This document shows positions 16,043-23,426 of a stretch of 64,000 nt of DNA, in pieces. The notes under the pieces are model-generated. The model saw only the letters and a list, made by a program, of their open reading frames with translations. It searched no databases and had not been told where the DNA came from. A program made the position numbers and the translations under genes. The stretch is from Halomarinibacterium sp034670265 (GTDB lineage: Bacteria; Bacteroidota; Bacteroidia; Flavobacteriales; Flavobacteriaceae), in contig JAXMNU010000004.1 in NCBI GenBank assembly GCA_034670265.1, positions 186,001 through 250,000 on the forward strand, in the 5' to 3' direction. Positions within the stretch are counted from its first letter, which is position 1. Every line of letters begins with the position of its first letter.

Positions 16043-16810
16043 ATGAAAAAATTAAAAACAATTTTAACAATAATTGGGTTCTTACTTTTTTCAATAGTAT
16101 ATGCCCAAGGTGTGCCACAACCCAGCGCTCCTAAAACTACTACAGAAAAGCAATTTCCATATTGTGAAAGTGGAGATTGTACAAATGGCTGGGGAAAGAA
16201 AATATATGAATATGGATATTATGAAGGGTTTTTTATGAATGGAAACCGCCATGGATACGGACTTTTTAATTGGACAACCTCTGGTAGCTATATGGGTTTT
16301 TGGAGTGTTGATGAACTGCACGGCTATGGGTGCTATATTGGAAAAGAAAAGAACTTAATTGGTGAATACCGTAACGGAATGATGAACGGGGTAGGTTATA
16401 CTCATGAACTTGAAAACGACAAATGGGAGTATGGTATTTTCAAAAACTATTTAGTAGATACGGCCTATACTTTTTATGACAATAAAGTAGATACTGGTTG
16501 TGTTGCTGGAGATTGCCAAGATAAGTATGGTCGTTATATATGGAGTAATGGTGATAAGTTTACAGGCTTCTTCAAGAACGGAAAAATGTACATGGGAACT
16601 TATACATTTGCCTCTGGGGATAAATATGAAGGAATGTTTAATAGCAGTAATCAATTTCATGGGGAAGGACGCTTTTTCTTTAAAGACAATTCATATTATG
16701 GAGGTCAGTGGAGCAATGGCCAACAACACGGGCGAGGTTATTTTCACAACAGTAACTACGAAACCAAAATTGGCGAATGGAGCAACGGGAAACTAGTTAG
16801 AGCCTTTTAA
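16043..16810 (+). CDS. Secreted MORN-repeat protein, short paralogue
   Basis: This 255-residue protein has a signal peptide ending near VYAQ and then MORN repeats for the rest of its length. It parallels the C-terminal half of the preceding gene segment by segment (CESGDCTNGWGKKIYEYGYYEGF, then CVAGDCQDKYGRYIWSNGDKF). It lacks the long N-terminal domain, so it looks like a partial tandem duplicate. It lies 11 bases behind the first MORN gene and is probably co-transcribed. A hairpin terminator follows. Confidence 0.8.
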   Translation: MKKLKTILTIIGFLLFSIVYAQGVPQPSAPKTTTEKQFPYCESGDCTNGWGKKIYEYGYYEGFFMNGNRHGYGLFNWTTSGSYMGFWSVDELHGYGCYIGKEKNLIGEYRNGMMNGVGYTHELENDKWEYGIFKNYLVDTAYTFYDNKVDTGCVAGDCQDKYGRYIWSNGDKFTGFFKNGKMYMGTYTFASGDKYEGMFNSSNQFHGEGRFFFKDNSYYGGQWSNGQQHGRGYFHNSNYETKIGEWSNGKLVRAF

Positions 16811-16828
16811 ATTTTGAAGAATTTTCAT

Positions 16829-16858
16829 TAAAAAACACGGCAATTGCCGTGTTTTTTC
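16829..16858. terminator. Terminator hairpin that is also operator-like site 4
   Basis: An A-tract, the perfect 18-base palindrome ACACGGCAATTGCCGTGT (16835-16852) and a T-tract form a bidirectional terminator behind the MORN genes. The palindrome also fits the consensus of the shared operator. Its distance to the next ATG (35 bases) is shorter than at the other sites. With the usual 20-base gap the -7 position reads TAACTAAC, a weak match. Use as an operator is therefore less certain than for the other copies. Confidence 0.7.
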
Positions 16859-16887
16859 TATTTTCAACCTTACATAACTAACCTTCA

Positions 16888-18774
16888 ATGAAATTCTTCT
16901 CTTTACTTTCTCTGTTTTTGTGGTATACTGGAAATGTTTTCGCACAAACTTCAGATAACTTGGATACACTACTGTTGGAGGCATTTAAAAGCAACGATTC
17001 TTCAGAGTATTACTTTTCAAAATCGAAAAAGCTTATAAAAAATAAAGCAGATACAGCTAATTATTTGTATTTCAGATTTTTCAGAAATGATGTGCAAAGA
17101 ATTACAGATAGCACAAGCTATTATTCAAAAAAGGTCATTCCGCTATTAAAATCGTTGGATTCTTTAGAACGACTTAGGAAAATATATGAACGCCTTTATT
17201 ATCAAGAGTTAAGAGCGGGGCAATATGAGGAAGCTTTAAGTTTTACGCAGCAAGCGCTCTCAATGGCAGAAAAAATGAAAGATACAGGTTTAGTATCACT
17301 TCATACTTCAGACATATCTATTGTATATCATGATTTCGAAGATTACGAAAAAGGAGTTGCCTATGGCAAAAAAGCCTATAAAATTATGGATGAGGCTAAA
17401 AATAAAAATTACAAGTACCTCATTTTTGCTAATAATGCTACCGCTATAAATTTTGACGATTGGGGAAAGGCAGATAGTGCTTTATTTTATCATTATAGAA
17501 ATGTAGAACTACTTAAAAAAGCAGATGATTCTCTTCGGTTTACATTTATTTTTAACAATATTGGGAATACCCTGTTAAAAAACAAGCGTTTTACTGAAGC
17601 CAAAAAATACGTTAATAGGGCTTTGGTAATGAATAAACTTAAAGGGAACATTTATAATTTAGCGACAAATTATACTAATCTTGCTACTATTGCTTATGAA
17701 GAAGGTAGAAATACAGAAGCAAAAGAGAACTTTATCCTAGCTAATAAATATGCTAAAGAAAGTGAAAGTATAGAGAAAATAAGGGATGTTGTGCAGCAGG
17801 AAGCTTGGTTTTATAAAAAAATTGGGGATTATAAAAATGCCTTAGAGAAACAGGAAACATTCTATAAGTTGAGGGATTCAATTTTTAATGACGAAAGAGC
17901 TGCAAAAGTCACAGAAATTGAAACTAAATACGAAACTGAAAAAAAGGAAAGAGACCTTGCTGAAACCCGCGCTAATCTTGCTGAATCTGAGCTTAAAAAT
18001 GAACGAAAAAACAAATTTATTTACGGATCACTAGCCTTTGGACTTATATTAGGAGTCTTAGGATATCTTTTTTATAATCAGCAAAAATTAAAAAATAATC
18101 AATTACTTCGAGAAGCCGAACTTAAAGAGGCTTTAGCTAAAATTGAAACACAAAATAAGCTTCAGGAACAGCGACTACGTATTTCTCGTGACTTACATGA
18201 CAATATTGGCGCACAGCTAACTTTTGTAACTTCATCGGTAGATAATTTAAAGTATGGACTGCAAGAAAAAGATGATAAAGTTTCAGATAAGCTTACCAGT
18301 ATAAGCACCTTTACTACACAAACTATTTATGAGCTTCGGGATACCATTTGGGCTATGAACAAGGAGAAAATCTCTATTGAAGATCTGCAAGCTCGTATCT
18401 CCAATTTTATTGAAAAAGCTGGCATTGCCGATGCTAAAGTAAAATTTACATTTCAAGTTTCTGAAGGTATTTCAAACCAATTACTATTGCCTTCAGTAAA
18501 AGGAATGAATGTGTATCGAATAATTCAAGAAGGTGTAAATAACGCATTAAAATATGCAGATGCTTCAGAGATAAAAGTCAATTTCAATCAGATAGATGAT
18601 AATTACGAAATTAGCATTTCAGACAACGGAAAGGGATTCGATATTTCTTCCGCCGAAATGGGCAACGGGCTTGCTAACATTAAGAAGCGAGCCAGAGAGC
18701 TTAATGGGAAAGCGCAAATAGAGTCGGTTAAAGGTGTTGGAACTAAAATTATAGTTAGTTTCTCTAGGGCCTAA
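16888..18774 (+). CDS. TPR-containing sensor histidine kinase
   Basis: This 628-residue protein has a signal peptide (cleavage near FAQ, residue 20), a periplasmic region of TPR repeats (about 60-330), one membrane helix (about 378-396, YGSLAFGLILGVLGYLF) and a coiled-coil linker. A NarX/DesK-class kinase module follows: H-box SRDLHDNIGAQLT (His at about 436), HATPase N-box EGVNNALKYA, and G-boxes DNGKGFD and GNGLANIKKRA. It should phosphorylate a LuxR-type regulator; the one encoded at 20986 is the likely partner. A close paralogue is at 19114. Confidence 0.92.
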   Translation: MKFFSLLSLFLWYTGNVFAQTSDNLDTLLLEAFKSNDSSEYYFSKSKKLIKNKADTANYLYFRFFRNDVQRITDSTSYYSKKVIPLLKSLDSLERLRKIYERLYYQELRAGQYEEALSFTQQALSMAEKMKDTGLVSLHTSDISIVYHDFEDYEKGVAYGKKAYKIMDEAKNKNYKYLIFANNATAINFDDWGKADSALFYHYRNVELLKKADDSLRFTFIFNNIGNTLLKNKRFTEAKKYVNRALVMNKLKGNIYNLATNYTNLATIAYEEGRNTEAKENFILANKYAKESESIEKIRDVVQQEAWFYKKIGDYKNALEKQETFYKLRDSIFNDERAAKVTEIETKYETEKKERDLAETRANLAESELKNERKNKFIYGSLAFGLILGVLGYLFYNQQKLKNNQLLREAELKEALAKIETQNKLQEQRLRISRDLHDNIGAQLTFVTSSVDNLKYGLQEKDDKVSDKLTSISTFTTQTIYELRDTIWAMNKEKISIEDLQARISNFIEKAGIADAKVKFTFQVSEGISNQLLLPSVKGMNVYRIIQEGVNNALKYADASEIKVNFNQIDDNYEISISDNGKGFDISSAEMGNGLANIKKRARELNGKAQIESVKGVGTKIIVSFSRA

Positions 18775-18796
18775 ACAAAGATATTAAATCCGAATT

Positions 18797-18844
18797 ATAC
18801 GACACTTGCCCTATTCTTAAATAAGGCTTAATTCTCTACTTTTA
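18797..18844 (+). promoter_or_regulatory. Regulon operator and promoter, site 5
   Basis: ATACGACACTTGCCCTAT (18797-18814) is followed by TTC, a 20-base gap and the -7 element TACTTTTA (18837-18844). The palindrome ends 56 bases before the GTG at 18871, the same distance as at sites 1-3. That supports this GTG as a true start. Confidence 0.7.
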
Positions 18845-18870
18845 TCTCATTAATATAACATAGAATAATT

Positions 18871-19104
18871 GTGCTAATTACTATTTGCATAACCGTTGTG
18901 GTTTGTGTGACTTTGGGATTGTATTTTCAATATAAAAATAGAAACCTCAAACATCTCGCTATTTCTCAAGAGGTCTATTTAATTGAAGAAACTCTTAAAC
19001 ACAGAAATCAAATTCAATGGAGACAATCCAATCTCAATAAGTATCATTTTCTTCGTTATAATCTAGACGAATCGTTAGTTGTGCAGTCTGAAATAAATAT
19101 TTGA
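18871..19104 (+). CDS. Small membrane-anchored protein between two kinases
   Basis: This 77-residue protein with a GTG start has one N-terminal membrane helix (about residues 2-20) followed by a charged helical tail ending in NKYHFLRYNLDESLVVQSE. I do not recognise a named family. Reasons to think it is real are the protein-like composition, its placement between the two kinase genes in the same direction, and a regulon promoter at the canonical distance. It could be a small modulator of the kinases; that is speculation. Confidence 0.6.
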   Translation: MLITICITVVVCVTLGLYFQYKNRNLKHLAISQEVYLIEETLKHRNQIQWRQSNLNKYHFLRYNLDESLVVQSEINI

Positions 19105-19113
19105 GTATTTTTA

Positions 19114-20916
19114 TTGAAAATATTTTTTAACGTGACCAGAACGAACCTCCTCACAGCTTCAATTTTTTTAGTTACCTCTTTACTTTTTTCACAAACTGAA
19201 AAAGAGATAGATTCTATCAATAATCTTTACACGCAGGGGTTAAACATTCCGCAGGATTCTATAATTAATTTATTTCAAAAAAATAAAAAGGACGCAGAAC
19301 AAATATCTTACGAAGTAGGCGTAGCTGATGCTTTGGCAAAATTATCGTTGGTATATGGGTATCAAGGGAAGTACGAAGAGAGTTCAAAAAGTATTTTTGA
19401 TGCATTAAGAATATATGAAAAATTGAATATGCATGACGAGATTGCCTATCACTATGCGGGTATGGGGTATGGGATGAAGTATAAAGATTTCCCAAAGGCA
19501 TTGTACTATATGCAAAAAGGTAAAAATGTTGCCGAAAAAAATAATCTTGAAGATGTACTTAAAGATATTTATAATAATTATGGTGTCTTAAAGGAAATTA
19601 ATAACGAGTTGGATAGTGCTTTATATTATTATAACCGCGGATTAGAAATAAAAAGAAGATTGAAAGATACCGTGGGTATACCCTATAGCATTAGCAATAT
19701 TGCTGGTGTGTATGGGCTACAAAAAAATTATAATAAATCACGGGAATATTTTAATATAGCACTTCAAGACAGGCTAAAACGTGCAGATTCTATAGGTATT
19801 GCAGAAAATTACACACAAATAGGAGAAGTATATATGGCAGAAGAAGATTGGAAAAATGCTATCCCGTATATTCATAAATCACTCCCAATTTCCATAAAAA
19901 AAGAATACCGAAATCTTACCCACTACAATTACAAATTGCTTTCAGATATTTATAAAACACAAAAAAATACAGACTCGGCATTATTCTATTTTGAACAATA
20001 TGTAGCTGTTAAAGACAGTATTCAAAGCACTAAAGTGAACGAAAGCATCGCAGCACTTTCCATTGAGTTTGAAACCGAAAAAAAGGAAAATGAAATTCTA
20101 AAACAACGCGCACAATTAGCCGAAAAAGATTTAGAAGTTCGACAAAAAAATACATGGATTTTTGGTGGATTTGGATTGGCGTTAGTGTTAGGATTATTGG
20201 GGTACTTAGTATATAATCAGCAAAAGTTGAAAAATCGCCAACTTCAAAAAGAAGGGGAACTTAAAGCAGCATTAGCTCGTATTGAAACACAAAATAAATT
20301 GCAAGAGCAGCGGTTGCGAATTTCCAGAGATTTGCACGATAACATTGGTTCGCAACTTACTTTTATCATTTCGAGTATCGATAATATAAAATTTGGATTC
20401 CCTGATGTAAAAGAAAAACTAGCCGACAAACTTTCGGGAATTAGCACATTTACAACGCAAACCATTTACGAATTACGCGATACTATTTGGGCAATGAATA
20501 AAAATGAAATCTCATTCGAAGATCTTCAATCCCGAATTACAAATTTTATTAATCAAGCAAAAGTGGCAGCTTCGGGGATTCGGTTCGACTTTCAAATTGA
20601 CCCAACAATAGATGGTAACCAAACTTTTACATCCATTCAAGGGATGAATATCTATCGTATTATTCAAGAAGGAGTGAATAACGCGATAAAATATTCTAAG
20701 GCATCAAAAGTTGATGTGGCTGTTCATGAAACTGAAGATAGTTTTAGAATTGCCATTCAAGATGATGGCCAAGGTTTTAATAAGGAAAAAGTTGCGATGG
20801 GAAATGGATTGAAGAACATGTCCAAAAGAGCACGTGATTTGGGAGGAGAACTCGAAATCAATTCAGATAAAAAAGGAACTACTATACAATTAATAATTCC
20901 AAAAAACGTAAATTAA
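19114..20916 (+). CDS. TPR-containing sensor histidine kinase, second copy
   Basis: This 600-residue paralogue of the kinase at 16888 has the same order: signal peptide (ending near FSQ, residue 26), periplasmic TPR domain with YNNYGVLKE and YYNRGLEIK type repeats, a membrane helix at about 348-366, linker, H-box SRDLHDNIGSQLT, N-box EGVNNAIKYS, and G-boxes DDGQGFN and GNGLKNMSKRA. The kinase cores are much more alike than the sensor parts, so the two may sense different cues and converge on one regulator. The start is a TTG at 19114; a GTG at 19132 is an alternative. Confidence 0.9.
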   Translation: MKIFFNVTRTNLLTASIFLVTSLLFSQTEKEIDSINNLYTQGLNIPQDSIINLFQKNKKDAEQISYEVGVADALAKLSLVYGYQGKYEESSKSIFDALRIYEKLNMHDEIAYHYAGMGYGMKYKDFPKALYYMQKGKNVAEKNNLEDVLKDIYNNYGVLKEINNELDSALYYYNRGLEIKRRLKDTVGIPYSISNIAGVYGLQKNYNKSREYFNIALQDRLKRADSIGIAENYTQIGEVYMAEEDWKNAIPYIHKSLPISIKKEYRNLTHYNYKLLSDIYKTQKNTDSALFYFEQYVAVKDSIQSTKVNESIAALSIEFETEKKENEILKQRAQLAEKDLEVRQKNTWIFGGFGLALVLGLLGYLVYNQQKLKNRQLQKEGELKAALARIETQNKLQEQRLRISRDLHDNIGSQLTFIISSIDNIKFGFPDVKEKLADKLSGISTFTTQTIYELRDTIWAMNKNEISFEDLQSRITNFINQAKVAASGIRFDFQIDPTIDGNQTFTSIQGMNIYRIIQEGVNNAIKYSKASKVDVAVHETEDSFRIAIQDDGQGFNKEKVAMGNGLKNMSKRARDLGGELEINSDKKGTTIQLIIPKNVN

Positions 20917-20962
20917 TACGACAGATGCCCTATTGGTGACTTAGCAAAAAATCATACTTTTA
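20916..20962 (+). promoter_or_regulatory. Regulon operator and promoter, site 6 (regulator's own)
   Basis: ATACGACAGATGCCCTAT (20916-20933) is followed by TTG (20933-20935), a 19-base gap and the -7 element TACTTTTA (20955-20962). The palindrome ends 52 bases before the ATG of the response regulator. This suggests autoregulation and names that regulator as the likely binder of all six sites. Confidence 0.7.
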
Positions 20963-20985
20963 TACTATAACCAACAACTACTCGC

Positions 20986-21636
20986 ATGAACCTTAAAATA
21001 GCCATTGTAGATGACAACTCATTTCTCATTCACGCTATCAAGGAAAAGCTTTCTTTTTTTGAAGATATTACGGTAAAACATACTTCTTTAAACGGAAGCG
21101 AGTTACTTTCAAAACTGGAGGATAATCATAATGTCGATTTAATTTTAATGGATATTGAAATGCCTGTTTTAAATGGAATTGAAACTACGCAGGTGGTAAA
21201 ACAAAAGTATCCTCAAATCAAAATTATCATGCTAACTGCTTTTGATAATGATGAAAATATCTTTAATGCAATAAAAGCAGGTGCCGATGGATATTTACTG
21301 AAAGAAATTAACCCAAAAGATTTACACGATGGCATTATTGAAACCTTGAACGGAGGAGCGGCTATGAATCCATCTATTGCTTTAAAAACATTGAAGTTGC
21401 TTCGGAATCCATTATCGATTGAAAATGAAAAGGACAAAGAAGATATTTCTTTAAGTAAACGCGAAGTTGAGGTTTTGGAACAATTAAGCACTGGCTTAAG
21501 TTACACAGTTATTGCAGAAAATTTATTCTTATCGCCAAGTACCGTTCGCAAACACATTGAAAATATTTACAAAAAACTACAAGTACACAGTAAAATTGAA
21601 GCTGTCCAAAAGGCAAAACGCCATAACATTATATAA
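20986..21636 (+). CDS. LuxR/NarL-type response regulator
   Basis: This 216-residue protein has an N-terminal receiver with all key residues: the acidic pair in IVDDN (about 9-10), the phospho-Asp in LILMDIEMP (about 54), Thr in MLTAFD and Lys in LLKE. The C-terminal LuxR helix-turn-helix is LSKREVEVLEQLSTGLSYTVIAE with the recognition helix SPSTVRKHIENIYKKL. Phosphorylation by the neighbouring kinases should promote dimer binding to palindromic DNA, which fits the 18-bp palindromes across 11.3-20.9 kb. Confidence 0.93.
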   Translation: MNLKIAIVDDNSFLIHAIKEKLSFFEDITVKHTSLNGSELLSKLEDNHNVDLILMDIEMPVLNGIETTQVVKQKYPQIKIIMLTAFDNDENIFNAIKAGADGYLLKEINPKDLHDGIIETLNGGAAMNPSIALKTLKLLRNPLSIENEKDKEDISLSKREVEVLEQLSTGLSYTVIAENLFLSPSTVRKHIENIYKKLQVHSKIEAVQKAKRHNII

Positions 21637-21640
21637 AAAA

Positions 21641-21672
21641 AATCCCCCTTTGAAGGGGGGCTTAGGGGGATG
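21641..21672. terminator. Bidirectional terminator formed by a dispersed repeat
   Basis: AATCCCCCTTTGAAGGGGG is followed by CTTAGGGGGATG. A CCCCC/GGGGG hairpin (21643-21658) lies within an outer ATCCCCCT..AGGGGGAT inverted repeat. It is flanked by A and T tracts and serves both the regulator gene and convergent metK. Confidence 0.7.
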
Positions 21673-21688
21673 TTATTAAGTTTTTAAA

Positions 21689-22945
21689 CTATATTCCAAA
21701 GGTAGATTTCACTTTATCCACATAATCTAGTTTTTCCCAAGTAAATAATTCTACATCTAGCGTTTTAGATTGTTGATCTGGGGTGTAAAATGTTTTTGAA
21801 ACTACTTCATTCTTTCTTCCCATATGCCCATACGCAGCTGTTTCAGAATACATAGGCTGTCTAAGCTTTAATCGTTCTTCAATGGCAGCTGGTCGCATAT
21901 CAAAAATTTCAGAAACTTTTTTAGCGATTTCTCCGTTGGACATATTCACTTTTGAAGTACCATAGGTGTCTATAAAAAGCCCCATAGGTTCCACGACACC
22001 AATAGCATAACTCACTTGTATTAACACTTCATCACACACACCAGCGGCAACTAAGTTTTTGGCAATATGACGGGTTGCATACGCGGCAGAACGGTCAACC
22101 TTACTTGGGTCTTTTCCACTAAAAGCACCTCCACCATGGGCGCCTTTTCCACCATAAGTATCCACAATTATTTTTCTTCCTGTAAGTCCTGTATCTCCGT
22201 GTGGCCCACCAATTACAAACTTACCAGTTGGGTTAATGTGATATTTAATTTTATCGTTAAATAATTTTTGAATTTCAGGCTTTAATTGCGCCTTTACTCT
22301 AGGAATTAAAATATTAATAATGTCACTTTTAATTTTGGTAAGCATTGCCTCCTCATCCTTATTAAAATCGTCGTGTTGTGTTGAAACCACAATAGAATCT
22401 ATTCTAATAGGCGTATTGTCATCGTCATATTCAATAGTTACTTGACTCTTTGAATCTGGTCGTAAATATGGAATTTCTTTTGCCTCTCTTCGCAATGCAG
22501 CTAACTCTAACAATATTTTATGCGACAAATCTAAAGCCAAAGGCATATAATCTTCGGTTTCTTTGGTAGCATAACCAAACATCATCCCTTGGTCACCAGC
22601 ACCCTGCTCTTCCTTGTTTGCACGATCCACACCTCGGTTAATATCATCACTTTGCTCATGAATTGCAGAAAGCACACCGCAAGAATTCCCATCAAATTGG
22701 TATTCTCCTTTTGTGTACCCAATTCTGTTAATAACATCGCGTGCAATTTTCTGAACGTCTAAGTAGATATTCGACTTCACCTCACCTGCTAAAACAACTT
22801 GTCCAGTAGTAACTAACGTTTCGCAAGCTACTTTCGAATTTGGATCGAAAGCTAAAAAATTATCAATTAATGCATCACTAATTTGATCTGCTACTTTGTC
22901 TGGATGTCCTTCCGAAACACTTTCGGAAGTAAATAAATATGCCAT
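21689..22945 (-). CDS. metK: S-adenosylmethionine synthetase
   Basis: This 418-residue protein makes SAM from methionine and ATP in the cytosol. The N-terminal SESVSEGHPDKVADQISDA carries the catalytic His and metal-binding residues. GAGDQGMMFGYA is the MetK signature 1, and GGGAFSGKDPSKVDRSAAY the signature 2 and phosphate-binding loop. Length and motifs are complete. Its leader carries a SAM-II type riboswitch, so it is probably repressed when SAM is plentiful. Confidence 0.97.
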   Translation of the reverse strand: MAYLFTSESVSEGHPDKVADQISDALIDNFLAFDPNSKVACETLVTTGQVVLAGEVKSNIYLDVQKIARDVINRIGYTKGEYQFDGNSCGVLSAIHEQSDDINRGVDRANKEEQGAGDQGMMFGYATKETEDYMPLALDLSHKILLELAALRREAKEIPYLRPDSKSQVTIEYDDDNTPIRIDSIVVSTQHDDFNKDEEAMLTKIKSDIINILIPRVKAQLKPEIQKLFNDKIKYHINPTGKFVIGGPHGDTGLTGRKIIVDTYGGKGAHGGGAFSGKDPSKVDRSAAYATRHIAKNLVAAGVCDEVLIQVSYAIGVVEPMGLFIDTYGTSKVNMSNGEIAKKVSEIFDMRPAAIEERLKLRQPMYSETAAYGHMGRKNEVVSKTFYTPDQQSKTLDVELFTWEKLDYVDKVKSTFGI

Positions 22946-23193
22946 AGTTTACATTTCTATGGAAAGATTTGTTTATAAAGCTAGGAAGGAAGTAGGTACT
23001 GCCTTTAGCATTTTTTTGCGAGGTTGCAATCAGTCAAATCTTTCCTCTTAATTTTGGGCAAATGTAAGTATTTTAATAATGATACAAAAGCAATATTTTG
23101 ATAGTAGTTTTTTAGAATTTTCAAAAAAGATTTGGAGAAGTCAATTTTGTTTCTAAATATTTGTGCTCACAAAGTTCAATAACTTACTGAAAT
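22946..23193. other. Divergent regulatory spacer between metK and the SAM-I operon
   Basis: The 481-base gap from 22946 to 23426 has no gene. It holds the metK leader with its SAM-II element on the minus side (22961-23048), an AT-rich stretch at about 23050-23193 that must carry the divergent promoters (no convincing TAnnTTTG pair found), and the SAM-I leader on the plus side. Confidence 0.7.
22995..23048 (-). ncRNA. SAM-II type riboswitch of metK
   Basis: Read on the minus strand, the segment aligns with the SAM-II core. P1 is GAGG/CCTC, enclosing a 20-base loop AAAGATTTGACTGATTGCAA that shares GATTT and the loop-closing ATTGCAA with known SAM-II RNAs. After P1 comes GCAAAAAAATGCTAAAGG, matching the conserved AAATG..GCTAAA..GG tail. 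ACTG in the loop can pair with CAGT downstream (22998-23001) to form a pseudoknot. A GGAAAGATTTG segment of the aptamer is also complementary over 11 bases to 22961-22971, just before metK. No computation was run. Confidence 0.75.
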
Positions 23194-23299
23194 GTTATCA
23201 AGAAAGGTGGAGGGACTAGACCCGCTGAAACCTTAGCAACCCTTTGTTTTACAAAGAAGGTGCTACATTCTACACTGCAAATGGCAGCTGATAGATAAC
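23194..23299 (+). ncRNA. SAM-I (S-box) riboswitch of the transsulfuration operon
   Basis: P1 is GTTATC (23194-23199) with GATAAC (23294-23299). Inside are the S-box hallmarks: ATCAAGAAAGGTGGAGGGA, GACCCGCTGAAACCTTAGCAACC and AAGGTGCTACATTC. A second copy with the same core is at 27372. It senses SAM and lowers expression of the downstream methionine genes. Confidence 0.95.
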
Positions 23300-23306
23300 G
23301 ACAAAC

Positions 23307-23335
23307 CCATTTCTTTTCCAGAAATGGATTTTCAA
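23307..23335 (+). terminator. Likely expression-platform hairpin of the first SAM-I riboswitch
   Basis: CCATTTCT (23307-23314) pairs with AGAAATGG (23320-23327), followed by ATTTTC. It sits directly behind P1 and could be the SAM-dependent terminator. The T-run is short, so control at termination is probable but not certain. Confidence 0.5.
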
Positions 23336-23426
23336 TTTCTTAATAACATTTTTCTAGTAGATCCGTCCAAAGACGTATTTGAATTTTTTGTTTTAATCTA
23401 TTTATTAACTCAAAAAAATTAGAAAA

